Under the pieces are notes generated by a model that was given only the letters and a program-made list of their open reading frames with translations, ran no database searches and had not been told where the DNA came from. Shown one piece after another: positions 23,985 through 34,200 of a DNA stretch of 64,000 nucleotides. This DNA is from CAYYFX01 sp964571855 (GTDB lineage: Bacteria; ARS69): contig CAZNDO010000001.1 in assembly GCA_964571855.1 (NCBI GenBank), positions 248,001 through 312,000 on the forward strand, written 5' to 3'. The translations under genes and the position numbers were made by a program. Position 1 is the stretch's first letter, and every line of letters starts with the position of its first letter.

Positions 23985-26498
23985 CTACTCCGCCCTCCCC
24001 CTCCACACCTCCGCCTCCCCCGCCTCCCCCCGCCGCCGGTACAGCTCCGCCAGCTCCCGCGCGCACTCCTTCTCCCGATTCCCCTTGGTCTCGCTCGACG
24101 CCGCCATCACGTCGTACCCCGCCCGCAGTTCCCGCTCCGCCTCGTCGTACCGCCCCATCTCCCGCAGCGCGATCCCGTGCCGCATGCGGAAGTCGCCGAT
24201 GTACCAGTGCCCTTCGGGCAGCCCGCGCACGCCGGACGCCACCAGCTCCGCCAGCAGCGGCTCGGCCTCCGCGTGGCGGCCGAGCTCGTTGAGCACGTCG
24301 CCCACGTAGGCGCGCGCGAACATCGCCTCGCGGTTGTCCTCGCCGTACACGGCGCGCTTGATCTTCAGCACGCGGCGGAACTGCTGCAGCGCCTCCTCGG
24401 TCCGGCCCGCCCGCCGGTAGTGCTGGCCCAGGTTGTTCACGGCGGTGGCGGTCAGCGCGTGGTCCTCGCCGTGGGTTCGCGCGGTCGTCTCGATGACTTC
24501 GCGGTAGAGCGCCTCCGCCTCCTCCGGCTTCCCCAGGGTGGACTCCAGGAACGCCAGGTTGTTGAGGGCGGTCAGCGTGGTCGCGTGCTCGTCGCCGAAC
24601 ACGCGGCGCGCCTTCGCCAGCACCTCGACCTGCAGCGTCCTCGCCCGCTCCACGTCCCCGCCGCGGCGGATCGCCTGGATGTGATTGAGCTCCGTCTGGA
24701 TCGTGTACGGATGCTCCTCCCCGTACACCTTGCGATCCACGGCGAGCCCCCGCTCGTACACGGCGATCGCCTCGTCGTGGCGATCCGTGCGCGACAGGAC
24801 GATCGCCAGATCGTTCAGCGCGGGTCGCACCTCGTTGCTCTCCGGACCGAACGCCTCGGCCAGATCATCCACCGCTTCCCGCAACCGCGCCTCCGCCTCC
24901 TCCATGTGCACGAGCCGCATGGCGAGCATGCCCAGCTTCCCCTGGATCCGCCCGGACAGCGCGAGATTGCCGGGATGATGGGCCGCGGCATCGCGCTCCG
25001 CCGCCCGGAGGATCTCCTCCGATTCCTCGTACCGGCTCCGCTCCGTCTGCAGGCCGCCCCACGCGGTGCGCAGCGCGATCCCCTCCGCGTCGTTCGCCGT
25101 CCCCTCGGCCTCGAGCAGATCCACCGCGCGACGGTAGTGCCGGTCCGCCTCGTCCAGCTCGCCGAGCGCGGCGTACGTCTCCCCGAGCGTGCGCCGCACG
25201 CCGGCCTCCACGGCCGGGGCGTCCGCGAAGCGCCCCTCGATCCGTTTCGCCGCGGCGTCCACCACGTCGCGCAGGGCCACGTCGCGTCCCATCTCCGCGG
25301 GACGGACCATGCCGAGGAGGTCCTGGTTGAGGAAGCGGTTCACCTCGGCCAGCGTCTCGGTCTCGCGCACGGCCCGCCGCGCCGCGGTCTCCGCCCGTCC
25401 CCGCTCCACGAGCGCCCACACGCCGGCGCCGATCACCAGCACCAGGAACCCCGCCGACAGCGCGAACGGCACCTTGTTGCGCTTCACCAGTTTCCGGAGC
25501 TGGTACATCGTGCTGGGCGGGCGCGCCAGGATCGGCTGGTCGGTCAGCGTCCGTTCCACATCGTCCGCCAGCGCGGCCGCGCTCGGATACCGCCGGTCCG
25601 GGTCCTTCTCCAGCGCCTTGCGCACGATCGTCTCGAGCTCGCCGCCGGCCAGGCGCCGCGCCTTCGGCACCGTCCGGAACGGCGCGGGCGCCTCCTCGCC
25701 GATCACGCGGATCGCCTCCACGAGGCCGGTCTTGCGCGTGTCGTACGGGAGCCGGTCGGTCAGCAGCTCGTACAGGATGACGCCCAGCGCGTAGACGTCG
25801 GTCCGCAGGTCCATCTCGTCGGGGTTGCCGCGCGTCTGCTCCGGGCTCATGTACGGCAGCGTCCCGCGGATCGCGCCCACCTCGCCCGTCACCGTGACGG
25901 CGTCGGTGTCCGCGTCGGTCAGGCGCGCCAGGCCGAAGTCCAGGATCTTCGGGGCGCCGTCCTCGCCGATCACGATGTTCGACGGCTTGAGGTCCCGGTG
26001 GACCACGCCGCGCTGGTGCGCGTAGTTGACCGCCTCGCAGATCCGCCGGAAGAGACCGAGGCGATAGCGGATCGCGTCGCGGTCCGGCGGCGCGCCGCGC
26101 GCGCGCACGTGCGCGTCCAGGTTCTCGCCCCGCACGAGCTCCATGGCGAAGAAGTGCTGGCCGTCCTCCGTGCGCCCCGACTCGTAGATCGCGCCGATGC
26201 CCGGATGCTTCAGCCGCCCCAGGGTCTCGGCCTCGCGCTGGAACATGCGGACGGACAGCTCCGTCACGAACTGCCCGCCGCGGACCACCTTCAGCGCCAC
26301 GCGCCGCCGCGGGCTCGGCTGCTCGGCCTCGTACACGACGCCCATGCCGCCCTCGCCGAGCGTGCCGAGGATCGTGTAGCCGCCGATGGTCGCGGGGCGT
26401 GACGCGCGCGCGCGCGGGCGCGCGTCGATCGGCAGCGTGGGTTCGCCGCCTCTGGGGAGCGTGCGATCGGGATCTTCCGCGGGGGGTTCGGGGACCAC
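23985..26498 (-). CDS. Membrane-anchored serine/threonine protein kinase with TPR C-terminus
   Basis: 837 residues. The N-terminal Hanks-type kinase (about 41-320) has glycine loop 'LGEGGMGVVY' at 47-56, Lys70, catalytic 'HRDLKPSN' with Asp169, 'DFG' at 187-189 and 'MSPEQ' at 217-221, so it should be active. A single membrane helix lies at about 344-362. The remainder is a long array of TPR units such as 'TALNNLAFLESTLGKPEEAEALYREVI' (two helices), as in kinesin-light-chain-like TPR proteins. The GTG at 26498 has no Shine-Dalgarno sequence; a TAGACT hexamer ends six bases before it, suggesting leaderless transcription. It is one of three kinase-TPR genes here. Substrates unknown. Confidence 0.94.
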   Translation of the reverse strand: MVPEPPAEDPDRTLPRGGEPTLPIDARPRARASRPATIGGYTILGTLGEGGMGVVYEAEQPSPRRRVALKVVRGGQFVTELSVRMFQREAETLGRLKHPGIGAIYESGRTEDGQHFFAMELVRGENLDAHVRARGAPPDRDAIRYRLGLFRRICEAVNYAHQRGVVHRDLKPSNIVIGEDGAPKILDFGLARLTDADTDAVTVTGEVGAIRGTLPYMSPEQTRGNPDEMDLRTDVYALGVILYELLTDRLPYDTRKTGLVEAIRVIGEEAPAPFRTVPKARRLAGGELETIVRKALEKDPDRRYPSAAALADDVERTLTDQPILARPPSTMYQLRKLVKRNKVPFALSAGFLVLVIGAGVWALVERGRAETAARRAVRETETLAEVNRFLNQDLLGMVRPAEMGRDVALRDVVDAAAKRIEGRFADAPAVEAGVRRTLGETYAALGELDEADRHYRRAVDLLEAEGTANDAEGIALRTAWGGLQTERSRYEESEEILRAAERDAAAHHPGNLALSGRIQGKLGMLAMRLVHMEEAEARLREAVDDLAEAFGPESNEVRPALNDLAIVLSRTDRHDEAIAVYERGLAVDRKVYGEEHPYTIQTELNHIQAIRRGGDVERARTLQVEVLAKARRVFGDEHATTLTALNNLAFLESTLGKPEEAEALYREVIETTARTHGEDHALTATAVNNLGQHYRRAGRTEEALQQFRRVLKIKRAVYGEDNREAMFARAYVGDVLNELGRHAEAEPLLAELVASGVRGLPEGHWYIGDFRMRHGIALREMGRYDEAERELRAGYDVMAASSETKGNREKECARELAELYRRRGEAGEAEVWRGRAE

Positions 26499-26504
26499 CG
26501 GCGG

Positions 26505-26510
26505 AGTCTA
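26505..26510 (-). promoter_or_regulatory. -10-like hexamer immediately before a kinase start codon (leaderless candidate)
   Basis: On the minus strand TAGACT occupies 26510-26505, followed by six bases and then the GTG at 26498. A transcript starting the usual seven bases after the hexamer would begin at or within a base of the start codon. No ribosome binding site is present, consistent with a leaderless mRNA. Confidence 0.4.
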
Positions 26511-26741
26511 GCACGGGGCAAGGGCGGGTCGTTCCTCGCGTCGCGCAAGCCGTTGGACTGCCGGCCCCGGGACATCCGGGAACCCCACCCACGGCACGGC
26601 GGCACGTTCGCCCGGCCGGCCGTGTCACCGATCCGCGCGTTTCGGCGCAAATCCCGGTAGCCGCCGAATGCGCGGCTTGTGTCCGGCACCGGAGAGGCCT
26701 CCCTTCGGGGGCCTCCACCGTCCCAGGAAAGGGCTCAGACC

Positions 26742-26855
26742 ATGAAGAAGCTCGTCGTCGCCACCCTCGCACTCGCCGCCGCCCTCGTCTCGATGCTGCC
26801 CGGGCTCGCCGCCGCGGGCGTCAACATGCAGCACAACCAGACCCGTCTCTCCTGA
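26742..26855 (+). CDS. 37-residue signal-peptide-like small ORF
   Basis: An ATG at 26742, preceded by AGGAAAGGG, opens a 37-codon frame ending in TGA. The product is a textbook export signal: 'MKK', a 19-residue Ala/Leu/Val core and 'GLAAAG', then only about 12 residues ('VNMQHNQTRLS'). A 9-bp hairpin (26694-26715, CTTC loop) precedes it. It may be a genuine secreted micropeptide, or the surviving 5' end of a larger exported protein gene truncated by mutation. The following 150 bases show no continuation in another frame that is convincingly coding. It lies between the divergent kinase gene and the delta-60 protein gene. Confidence 0.45.
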   Translation: MKKLVVATLALAAALVSMLPGLAAAGVNMQHNQTRLS

Positions 26856-27005
26856 CATACCGTCTCGAAGGAACGCCCGGGGTGCACGCCGGACGGACCG
26901 GTGTGCGCCGGCAACGGTAGGCCGGCGGGGTCCCCGAGGATGACGAGTGGGCCGGCAGCCTGACCACGGACCACGAAGCAGCCGATCTGAACCGGAGGTC
27001 AAGTC

Positions 27006-29798
27006 ATGCGCCGACGACTCGTTGTCTCCGCCACTGGGGGCCTCGGGGCCCTGCTCCTGGGTTTGGCGATCGCCCCTGAAGCGGCAGCCGCTCCCGGCGA
27101 TCTGGACATGTCTTTCGGCGACGCCGGGAAGGTCTTCACCTCGTTCGGCTACGGGACCGACACGGGCCGCGCGGTGGCCGTGCAGGCGGACGGGAAGATG
27201 GTCGTGGCGGGATACAGCGAGCTGACGGGATTCAGCGGGTACGACGCGATCCTCCTCGTCCGCTACAACCCGGACGATACGATCGATGCCACGTTCGGGA
27301 TCGACGGCAAGGTGATCACGGACGTTCCGGGTTACACCGACGAGGTCGCCAACGCCGTGAAGATCCAGGCCGACGGCAAGATCGTGGTCGGGGGCTTCGG
27401 GAACAGCGGCTCGAGCCGCCACTTCCTCGTGCTCCGGTACAACGCCGACGGGACCCTGGACAGCTCCTTCACCGGGGACGGCATCGCCATGGTGGACTTC
27501 GGCCAGCAGTACAACGAGTGCTGGGGGCTGGCCATCCAGACCGACGGCGCCATCCTGGCCGGGGGCGTGACGTACACGTCGAACTACTCGTTCGCCCTGG
27601 CCCGGCTGACGACGAGCGGCAGTCTCGACTCCTCGTTCGATGGCGACGGCAAGGTCACCCTGTCCAGCACGTTCGGCCAGAGGGCCACGGTCGCGCTCCA
27701 GTCGGACGGGAAGATCCTGATGGCCGGTTCGCTCAACACCCGCTTCTGCCTTGCGCGCTACAACACGAACGGGACCCCGGACACCACCTTCGACGTCGAC
27801 GGGGTCCTGACCACCACGATTGCCGGCTCCACGGGCAGCGGCGCCCTCGCCGTCGCCGTGCAGCCGCCCGTGAGCGGCCAGCCCGAACGCATCGTGGCCG
27901 CCGGTTGGGCGCTCGTGGGGTCCAGGCGGTTCGCGGTAGCCCGCTACAACCTGAGCGGCGCCCTGGACACGACGTTCGATGCCGACGGCATGCAGACGCA
28001 CGGCATCGGAACCACCGCCAACGAGGCCAACGCCGTCCTCGTCCAGGGCGAGAAGATCACGGTCGCGGGCTTCAGCCGAAGCGGCGGGGAATCCTGGGCC
28101 TCGATCGCGCGCTTCAATCTCAACGGCTCCCTCGACGGCACGTTCGCGGTGGACTACACGCCGTTCTGGATCGCGGTGCCGCTGGGCAACGTCGGCTTCG
28201 GGCTGGCAGACCAGGCGGGCAATACCGTTCTCGTCGGCCACGGCGCGTCGCACTACGTCAATCGCGACGTGCTGGTCCTGAGGTTCCTGGCGAACGGCGC
28301 GTTCGACCCGTCCTTCGACGGTGACGGCATCCGGCTCCAGGATGTCACCGATGTGGCCGCGACCCTCGGGGGCGCGGCGCTCCAGGCCGACGGGAAGATC
28401 GTGGTCGCCGGCTACCTCGATACGTCACCCGCGCTGTTGTGGGCCATCGCCCGGCTCGAGCCGGACGGCTCCCTGGATCCGTCCTTCGGCTCCGACGGGA
28501 AGCTGGCACTCTTCGGGAACGGATTCGTCAACGCGGTGACCATCCAGCCCGACGGTCGGATCGTCGTGGTCGGGTCCTACTTCGTGGCCAGCAACGTGAG
28601 CCACTTCGCGATCCTTCGCCTGACCACTGACGGCGCTCTCGATCCCGAGTTCGGATCCGGCGACCTGGTGGACACGGCCATCGGCTCCGGAAGCGCGGAG
28701 GCCCTTTCCGTGAACGTCCAACCCGACGGGAGGATCGTCGTGACCGGAACGGCCACGACCGGTGGCAACGTGGACATGGCGCTCGTGCGGTACAACCCGG
28801 ACGGGTCCCTGGACACGTCCTTCAGCGGGGACGGCATCGCCACGGCGACCGTGGGAACCGGCGACGACTATGCGTTGGACGCCGCGCTACAGCCCGACGG
28901 GAAGATCGTCCTCTGCGGCGCCGCCGTGCTTGCCGGCGGGTTCGACGTGGCGCTCGTGCGCTTCCTGGCCAATGGATCGATCGACAACGGCTTCGGCTCC
29001 TTCGGCCGGGTGGGCACGGACCTCGGCGGAGCCGTTGATGTCGCTGCCGCGATGGTCCTCCAGCCCGACGGCAAGATCGTCGTCGCCGGGTACACGGATG
29101 CTGCCGGATACGATTTCGCCGTGGTCCGCTACAACTCCAACGGCACGCTGGACACCTCCTTCGACGGGGACGGCAAGGTCATCACGCCCATCGGACTCGC
29201 CGATGACGCCGGCACGTGCATAGCGCGGCAGGCCGACGGGAAGCTGCTGGTCGCCGGGTACTCCTTCATCGGCGCGGACGTCGAGGGCAGCCTCGCCCGC
29301 TACGAGTCGAACGGTGCACTCGACGCGGGATACGGATTCGGCGGGAAAGCGGTGGTGGGCTTCGACCCTGCGCAGGACATCCCCGGCGCGCTCATCCTGG
29401 ATCCGCAGGGCCGCGCGATCCTGGCGGCCACGTCCGGCACCCGGTTCGCCGTCGCCCGCGTGGAGGGGGACGGCGGGGTGACGGCAATCGGTGGCGACCC
29501 GCTGGCGGCGATCGCGCCGGGGAGCCGGATCGTGCGCGTCACGCCGAACCCCGCGGGCGGTCGGCAGAGCTTCGCGCTGAATGTCGCCGCCGGGCAGCCC
29601 ATCGCGGGGCTCAGCGTGTACAACGTGGCCGGCCGCCTGGTCTGGCGGCGGGACCTGGGCGACCTGGCCCCGGGTTCGCATGAGATCGCCTGGGACGGGC
29701 GGACCGACTCCGGCGAGGCGGCGGCCAACGGCGTGTACTTCGCGCGCCTGGACGGCGTGCGGACGGCTCCCTCCGTTCGCCTGGTACGTCTCCGCTGA
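27006..29798 (+). CDS. Secreted delta-60 repeat beta-propeller protein with FlgD-like C-terminal module
   Basis: 930 residues with a signal peptide (about 1-28). The body is a chain of delta-60 (DUF5122-type) repeats of roughly 55-60 residues, each with 'ADGKIVVAG', 'FALARYN.nG' and a 'LD.SFdGDG' turn. Fourteen copies of the 'D-x-[ST]-F/Y' turn are recognisable (DSSFDGDG, DTTFDADG, DTSFSGDG and so on). Such repeats form large propellers on exported proteins. The C-terminus (about 845-930) is the FlgD-like or T9SS-like module: 'TPNPAGGRQSF', 'LSVYNVAGRLVW', 'GVYFARLDG'. The ATG at 27006 has CCGGAGG upstream. Role unknown; probably a surface adhesin or structural protein. Confidence 0.92.
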   Translation: MRRRLVVSATGGLGALLLGLAIAPEAAAAPGDLDMSFGDAGKVFTSFGYGTDTGRAVAVQADGKMVVAGYSELTGFSGYDAILLVRYNPDDTIDATFGIDGKVITDVPGYTDEVANAVKIQADGKIVVGGFGNSGSSRHFLVLRYNADGTLDSSFTGDGIAMVDFGQQYNECWGLAIQTDGAILAGGVTYTSNYSFALARLTTSGSLDSSFDGDGKVTLSSTFGQRATVALQSDGKILMAGSLNTRFCLARYNTNGTPDTTFDVDGVLTTTIAGSTGSGALAVAVQPPVSGQPERIVAAGWALVGSRRFAVARYNLSGALDTTFDADGMQTHGIGTTANEANAVLVQGEKITVAGFSRSGGESWASIARFNLNGSLDGTFAVDYTPFWIAVPLGNVGFGLADQAGNTVLVGHGASHYVNRDVLVLRFLANGAFDPSFDGDGIRLQDVTDVAATLGGAALQADGKIVVAGYLDTSPALLWAIARLEPDGSLDPSFGSDGKLALFGNGFVNAVTIQPDGRIVVVGSYFVASNVSHFAILRLTTDGALDPEFGSGDLVDTAIGSGSAEALSVNVQPDGRIVVTGTATTGGNVDMALVRYNPDGSLDTSFSGDGIATATVGTGDDYALDAALQPDGKIVLCGAAVLAGGFDVALVRFLANGSIDNGFGSFGRVGTDLGGAVDVAAAMVLQPDGKIVVAGYTDAAGYDFAVVRYNSNGTLDTSFDGDGKVITPIGLADDAGTCIARQADGKLLVAGYSFIGADVEGSLARYESNGALDAGYGFGGKAVVGFDPAQDIPGALILDPQGRAILAATSGTRFAVARVEGDGGVTAIGGDPLAAIAPGSRIVRVTPNPAGGRQSFALNVAAGQPIAGLSVYNVAGRLVWRRDLGDLAPGSHEIAWDGRTDSGEAAANGVYFARLDGVRTAPSVRLVRLR

Positions 29799-29815
29799 TA
29801 TGGAACGGCCGTGTC

Positions 29816-30043
29816 CTACTCCGACCCGCCCGGGTTGCTCTCCGGGCGGTACTCCAGGATGTCCCCGGGCTGGCAGTCCAGCGCCTTGCAGATCGCCTCG
29901 AGCGTGGAGAACCGGACCGCTCTCGCCTTTCCGGTCTTCAGGATGGAGAGGTTGGCCATCGTGATGCCGACCTCCTTCGACAGCTCGGTCAGCGACATCT
30001 TCCGCCGGGCGAGCATCACGTCGAGGTTGATGATCATGGGCAC
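29816..30043 (-). CDS. Small XRE-family HTH regulator (YozG-like)
   Basis: A 75-residue protein that is almost entirely a Cro/C1-type helix-turn-helix: 'NLDVMLARRKMSLTELSKEVGITMANLSILKTGKARAVRFSTLEAICKALDCQPGDIL' spans all five helices when joined. This is the type of compact regulator commonly paired with DUF2975 membrane proteins. The GTG at 30043 has GAGGG seven bases upstream; an ATG two codons later is possible. It begins 10 bases after the DUF2975 stop, so the two form an operon. The palindrome overlapping the operon promoter at 30582-30600 is its probable operator, implying autoregulation. Convergent with the delta-60 gene. Confidence 0.92.
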   Translation of the reverse strand: MPMIINLDVMLARRKMSLTELSKEVGITMANLSILKTGKARAVRFSTLEAICKALDCQPGDILEYRPESNPGGSE

Positions 30044-30053
30044 GGGGGCGCCC

Positions 30054-30530
30054 TCACACCGTCAGGTCGTGCTCGGACTTCATGTCCACGGCGTTCTGCA
30101 GGGTCCGCTCCAGAACGGCCGCCGCGGTGGCGACCACGATCGAGGCGAAGGCGATGAAGACGCCCATGACCACACCGCCCGCGCGATCATCATCGGGGGT
30201 CATCAGGATGATGACTTCGCCGATCGCGACGAAGCCGATGAGCGCCAGGGCGCAGACCTTGATCGTCCGCAGGGATCTCACGGCCGTCGGGGAGAACGCG
30301 CCGCTCCGGCCGGCGTACCCCAGTACCTTGAAGGCGTGGTACAGACCCACGAAGAACGGGACGGATCCGAGATACACGAAGGCCAGGAAGGGATCCTTGA
30401 AGTAGACCTCGAAGAGCGTGGCGTTCGCGTTCCTTCCCTCGACCTGCGGTTCCCAGAGCAGGAACGCGAGCGCGCCGATCCCGAGGAGCACCACCACCAC
30501 CCTCAGGAAGACACTCGGACCCCGGTTCAT
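30054..30530 (-). CDS. DUF2975 family membrane protein
   Basis: 158 residues with four predicted membrane helices (about 9-27, 46-66, 88-108 and 120-142), the DUF2975 topology, with 'DPFLAFVYLGSVPFFVGLYHAFK' (two parts) between helices 1 and 2. The ATG at 30530 has GAGGAGGG upstream. It is the first gene of a two-gene unit with the XRE-type regulator, a pairing seen across many phyla and thought to be a membrane-linked regulatory module; what the membrane protein senses is unknown. Its promoter region carries a perfect AT-rich palindrome. Confidence 0.92.
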   Translation of the reverse strand: MNRGPSVFLRVVVVLLGIGALAFLLWEPQVEGRNANATLFEVYFKDPFLAFVYLGSVPFFVGLYHAFKVLGYAGRSGAFSPTAVRSLRTIKVCALALIGFVAIGEVIILMTPDDDRAGGVVMGVFIAFASIVVATAAAVLERTLQNAVDMKSEHDLTV

Positions 30531-30563
30531 GGACTACCCTCCTCGATTGGACCGACACGAGGG

Positions 30564-30593
30564 AGAGTAGGGCATGGATGTATCGTTATTCAA
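30564..30593 (-). promoter_or_regulatory. Promoter of the DUF2975-XRE operon
   Basis: On the minus strand TTGAAT (30593-30588) and TACTCT (30569-30564) are 18 bases apart, and the -10 lies 33 bases before the DUF2975 ATG. The -35 hexamer is embedded in the palindromic operator. Match to a housekeeping-type promoter is good for this GC-rich genome. Confidence 0.6.
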
Positions 30594-30600
30594 TAACGAT
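30582..30600. promoter_or_regulatory. Perfect 19-bp palindromic operator (ATCGTTATT-C-AATAACGAT)
   Basis: Nine-base arms are perfect inverted repeats around a central C, in a conspicuously AT-rich island. An additional half-site ATCGTT follows at 30603-30608. The palindrome covers the -35 element of the DUF2975-XRE operon, the place expected for repression by the XRE protein encoded in that operon. The regulator-operator assignment is inferred from position. Confidence 0.7.
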
Positions 30601-30608
30601 TTATCGTT

Positions 30609-31047
30609 CTACGGCACCTTCGGAGACCGCGGGTCGGCCGCGACGCCCGGCGCGGCGACTCCGCCCCGGCCCTGGAACGACACGTCGAACGTCCCCTCCG
30701 TGACCGTCCGCACCGCCGGCGTCGCGGAGTTGTTCGGCCCGGTCGTGAAGGAGAACGTGCCCTTGGCGCCCGCGGGCGTGAGCTCGGTCACCTCGATCGT
30801 GCCGGTTCCCCCGGGCAGCGTGGTCGCCGATCTGGACGGAGAACACGGACGCGTCCGCCCCGGTGACCACCACGACTCCGCTCTGGCGGACGGCGGTGAC
30901 CACGTCGGTCGTCCAGGCGACCCCGTCCACGGTCGCGCTGAACGTGCCGCCCGTCGGAGTCCCCGAGGGTCCGGTCGAGGAGCCGCCGTTGCAGCCGGCC
31001 GTCCAGGCCAGGATGGTCGCCAGGACCGGGATCCAGATGCGCTTCAT
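30609..31047 (-). pseudogene. Small beta-sandwich lipoprotein (DUF6252-like) with a single-base frameshift
   Basis: The ATG at 31047 (GAAGGAGAGG upstream) starts a lipoprotein signal with Cys19 in 'AWTAGC', then 'GGTFSATVDGVAWTTDVV', typical of small DUF6252-like exported domains. After 'FSVQIGDHAARG' the frame breaks at a run of five G (C5 at 30808-30812 on the plus strand). Reading one base later restores 'TGTIEVTELTPAGAKGTFSF' and a natural end with TAG at 30609-30611. Removing one G gives a continuous product of about 145 residues. It may be a real decayed gene, a phase-variable tract or a homopolymer sequencing error. Function unknown. Confidence 0.7.
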
Positions 31048-31244
31048 GTCGTCCTCTCCTTCTTCCGAGGGGCCGCGGGGCCGGCGGGAGCCCCGGGAGT
31101 CGGGGAGCCGTTCGCCCGTGGTTTGCAGGAGGAACGCGCGAAGCGCCTCGGATTCACAGGTCGGAGCAACGGAGTCGCTTCCATCGCGGGCCCCGGCTCG
31201 GTTACCTTGGGTCAGTCCCCCCCGGGCTTCGGCGGAGGTGTCCC

Positions 31245-34200
31245 GTGCGAGCCCGTGTCGCGACTGCGGTGCTGTGGACCTCGGTCGTCGCAGCGCCTCT
31301 CCACGCCGCCATCCTGGACGTGCCCGCCTCCTTTCCCACGGTCGGGGCCGCGTTGGCCGCCGCCGCGGCCGGCGACACGGTGCGCATCGCGCCCGGCCGC
31401 TACCCGGAGCGCGGACTCGCCGTTCCCGGAGGCGTGACGCTGCTCGGCGGTTCGCCCGACGAGGAGGCGTGGTTCGACGGCGAGTACGCCGCAAGCACCA
31501 TCCTCTCCATCGTGTCCGGGGCGGCCCCCGTCGCGATCCGCGGGATCACGTTCCGCAACGCGGGCGCGGGCGCGGTCGTCGTGGACGACTCCGCCGTCCG
31601 CCACGTCATATCGGGGTGCCTCTTCGAGGACAACCTGGGCACGGCGCTCCTCGGGGACCACTGCGACGTCGTGGACTGCACGTTCACGGGGAACGGCGGC
31701 GATTCCGCCGGCGCCGTCCGCGGAACGGATCTCCGCATCGACGGGTGTGCTTTCCTCTACAACCACGGGAACTCGGGCGGCGCCGTCTGGATCCAGGCGG
31801 GCGTGGTGGAGGACAGCTACTTTGCGGGAAACCGGTCCGAAACCACGGGCGGCGCGCTAGTCAGCAACGGCAGCACGATCCGGAATTGCCGATTCGTGCA
31901 GAATGCCAGCAACTGGGGGACCCCGGGAGGTGGCGCACTGTGCAGCTACGGAGGAGGCTCTGTCGTCGGATGCGACTTCGTGGGCAATCACGCGGGTCTC
32001 AGGGGAGGGGCAGTCAGTTCGACTGGCAGCCTCTCGATGGAGTCGTGCCGATTCGTCGACAACGACGCGGGGACAACTGGCGGGGCGGTCTTCATCAGCG
32101 GTGGATCCGCGACGTTGGAGCGGTGCTCCTTCCTCGCGAATCACGCCCCGAATGGAGGCTGCGTGTACTCCTTGGCTTATGCCACGATCCGCCAGTGCGT
32201 GATCGCCGGGACGGAGGAAGGCCTGCCGGTGGAGATGGCGGGCACGCCGCCGGTGGCGATCGAGGCTTGCAACCTGTACGGCAACACGCACGGGAACTGG
32301 ACCGGCCCGCTGGCCGGGTACGAGTACGCGTTCGACAACTTCTCCGCGGATCCGCTGTTCTGCCCCGAGCCCCGCGAGTCCCTCTTCGTCTCGTTCGCGT
32401 CGCCGCTGCGCGCGGTGAACAACGGGTTCGCGGACATCGGAGCCGCGGGCGCGGCCTGCGCCGACACGGGAGTCGTCGTCTCCAGCCGGCCCCCCGGCCT
32501 CCTCCTCCACGCGGACGGCATCCCGTTCGTGACTCCTGGAGTCTTCGACTGGCCGTCCGGCAGCGCCCACACCGTGGCCGCCCCGACGTTCGAGCCCGCA
32601 GCGGGAGTCCGCATGGAGTTCGCCGACTGGTCCGACGGCGGCGCGGCGACACACGACGTCGTGGCGGTGCCGGGAACGGACCTTCGCGCGACGTTCATGC
32701 CCGGCTTCCTCCTGGCCATGACCGCCGACCCGGGCGGCATCGTGGAACCCCCGACGGGATGGGTCGCGCCCGGCACGGCGGTCCCGATCCTGGCCTCCGC
32801 GGAGCCGGGCTACCTCGTCGAGGGTTGGACGGGAACCGGCTTCGGGTCGTACACCGGCCCGCTGGCGCAGGTAGTCGTGACGATGACGGGGCCCACCACG
32901 CAGCACGCGCGGACCCGCCCCCCCGATACGCGCCAGCTCACGATGGTGGCGACGGAGGGTGGCTGGGTGGAGCCCGCCTCCGGCCCCCAGACCCGGAACA
33001 GCCAGGTCACGATCACCGCGCACCCGAACCTGGGGTGGGGATTCAACGCGTGGATCGGGACCGGACCCGGGTCGTATTCGGGGCCCGGCGCGACGGCCAC
33101 CGTCACGATGAGTGGCAACATCCAGCAGACCGCCGCATTCGGCTGGCGCGGCACGACGCTCGTGGAGACGAACGCCGTGGGCGCGGGCACGGTCTCGCCA
33201 CCGCTCGACGAGTACACGCTCAGTGTCCCCCTGCAGATCACCGCGACGCCGGACTCGGGCTCCGCGTTCGACCGCTGGATCGGGCAAGGCCCGGGCTCGT
33301 ACACGGGCCCCACGGCGAACATCGCCATTCTCCCGCTCGGGCCGATCATCCAGACCGCCTACTTCGCCACCGGCGGCACGTACCCGCTGACGATGGAGGC
33401 CACGACCGGCGGCGCCGCGTCCCCCGCGTCGGGCAACTATCCCCCGGGCGCGCAGCCGCAGATCTCGGCCATCCCGTTCAGCGGATACCGTTTCGCACGA
33501 TGGGAGGGCACGGGAACGGACTCCTACTCCGGTCCGGACGCGCAGGCGACCGTCACGATGCACGGACCCATCACGCAGCGCGCGGTCTTCGAACCCGACA
33601 GCCTCCCCCACGGGTACGAGTTCTCGGTGAGCGCGAGCGACGTGGATCCCTACCGGAACACGGACGCACCGGCCGGCGGCCCCCGCGCCCTGCACCTGTG
33701 GTTGACCTGCAGCCAGGACGGGATCTCCGCGTTCGAGTGCGGCGTGCTGGGCACGCTCCCCGTGCTCGGCTTCGCACCGGCTCCGGGCGTCTTCAACTTC
33801 GGGACCGGCAGCGATCTGCAGCTGGCCATCAGCGACTGCCCCACCGGCGAGAACCTGACCCGGAGGCTCGGCGCGTGGGCGGTGCTGGACACGGGAGGAT
33901 CACTCTGCGTGAGCGGCTCCGACGCGAACGGCGTGTTCGCCGCGGTGGATTGCGGGCCGTTCCCGGCCCTCTGGTGGCGGCCGAGGGTGCGCGGATTCTC
34001 CTCGGACGGCACGACGCCCTGCGATGCGGGCACGGCCGGCTGCGGCGACACCGGCACCGGGATCGCCACGCTTCCGGACGTTCCCGGGGTCACGGGGTTC
34101 ACGGCGATCGCGCCGAACCCCTTCCGCGGCGGGACGGAAGTGCGCTTCGGCCTGGCGTCGCCGGCGTGGACGCGACTGGCGGTGTACGACGTGGCGGGGC

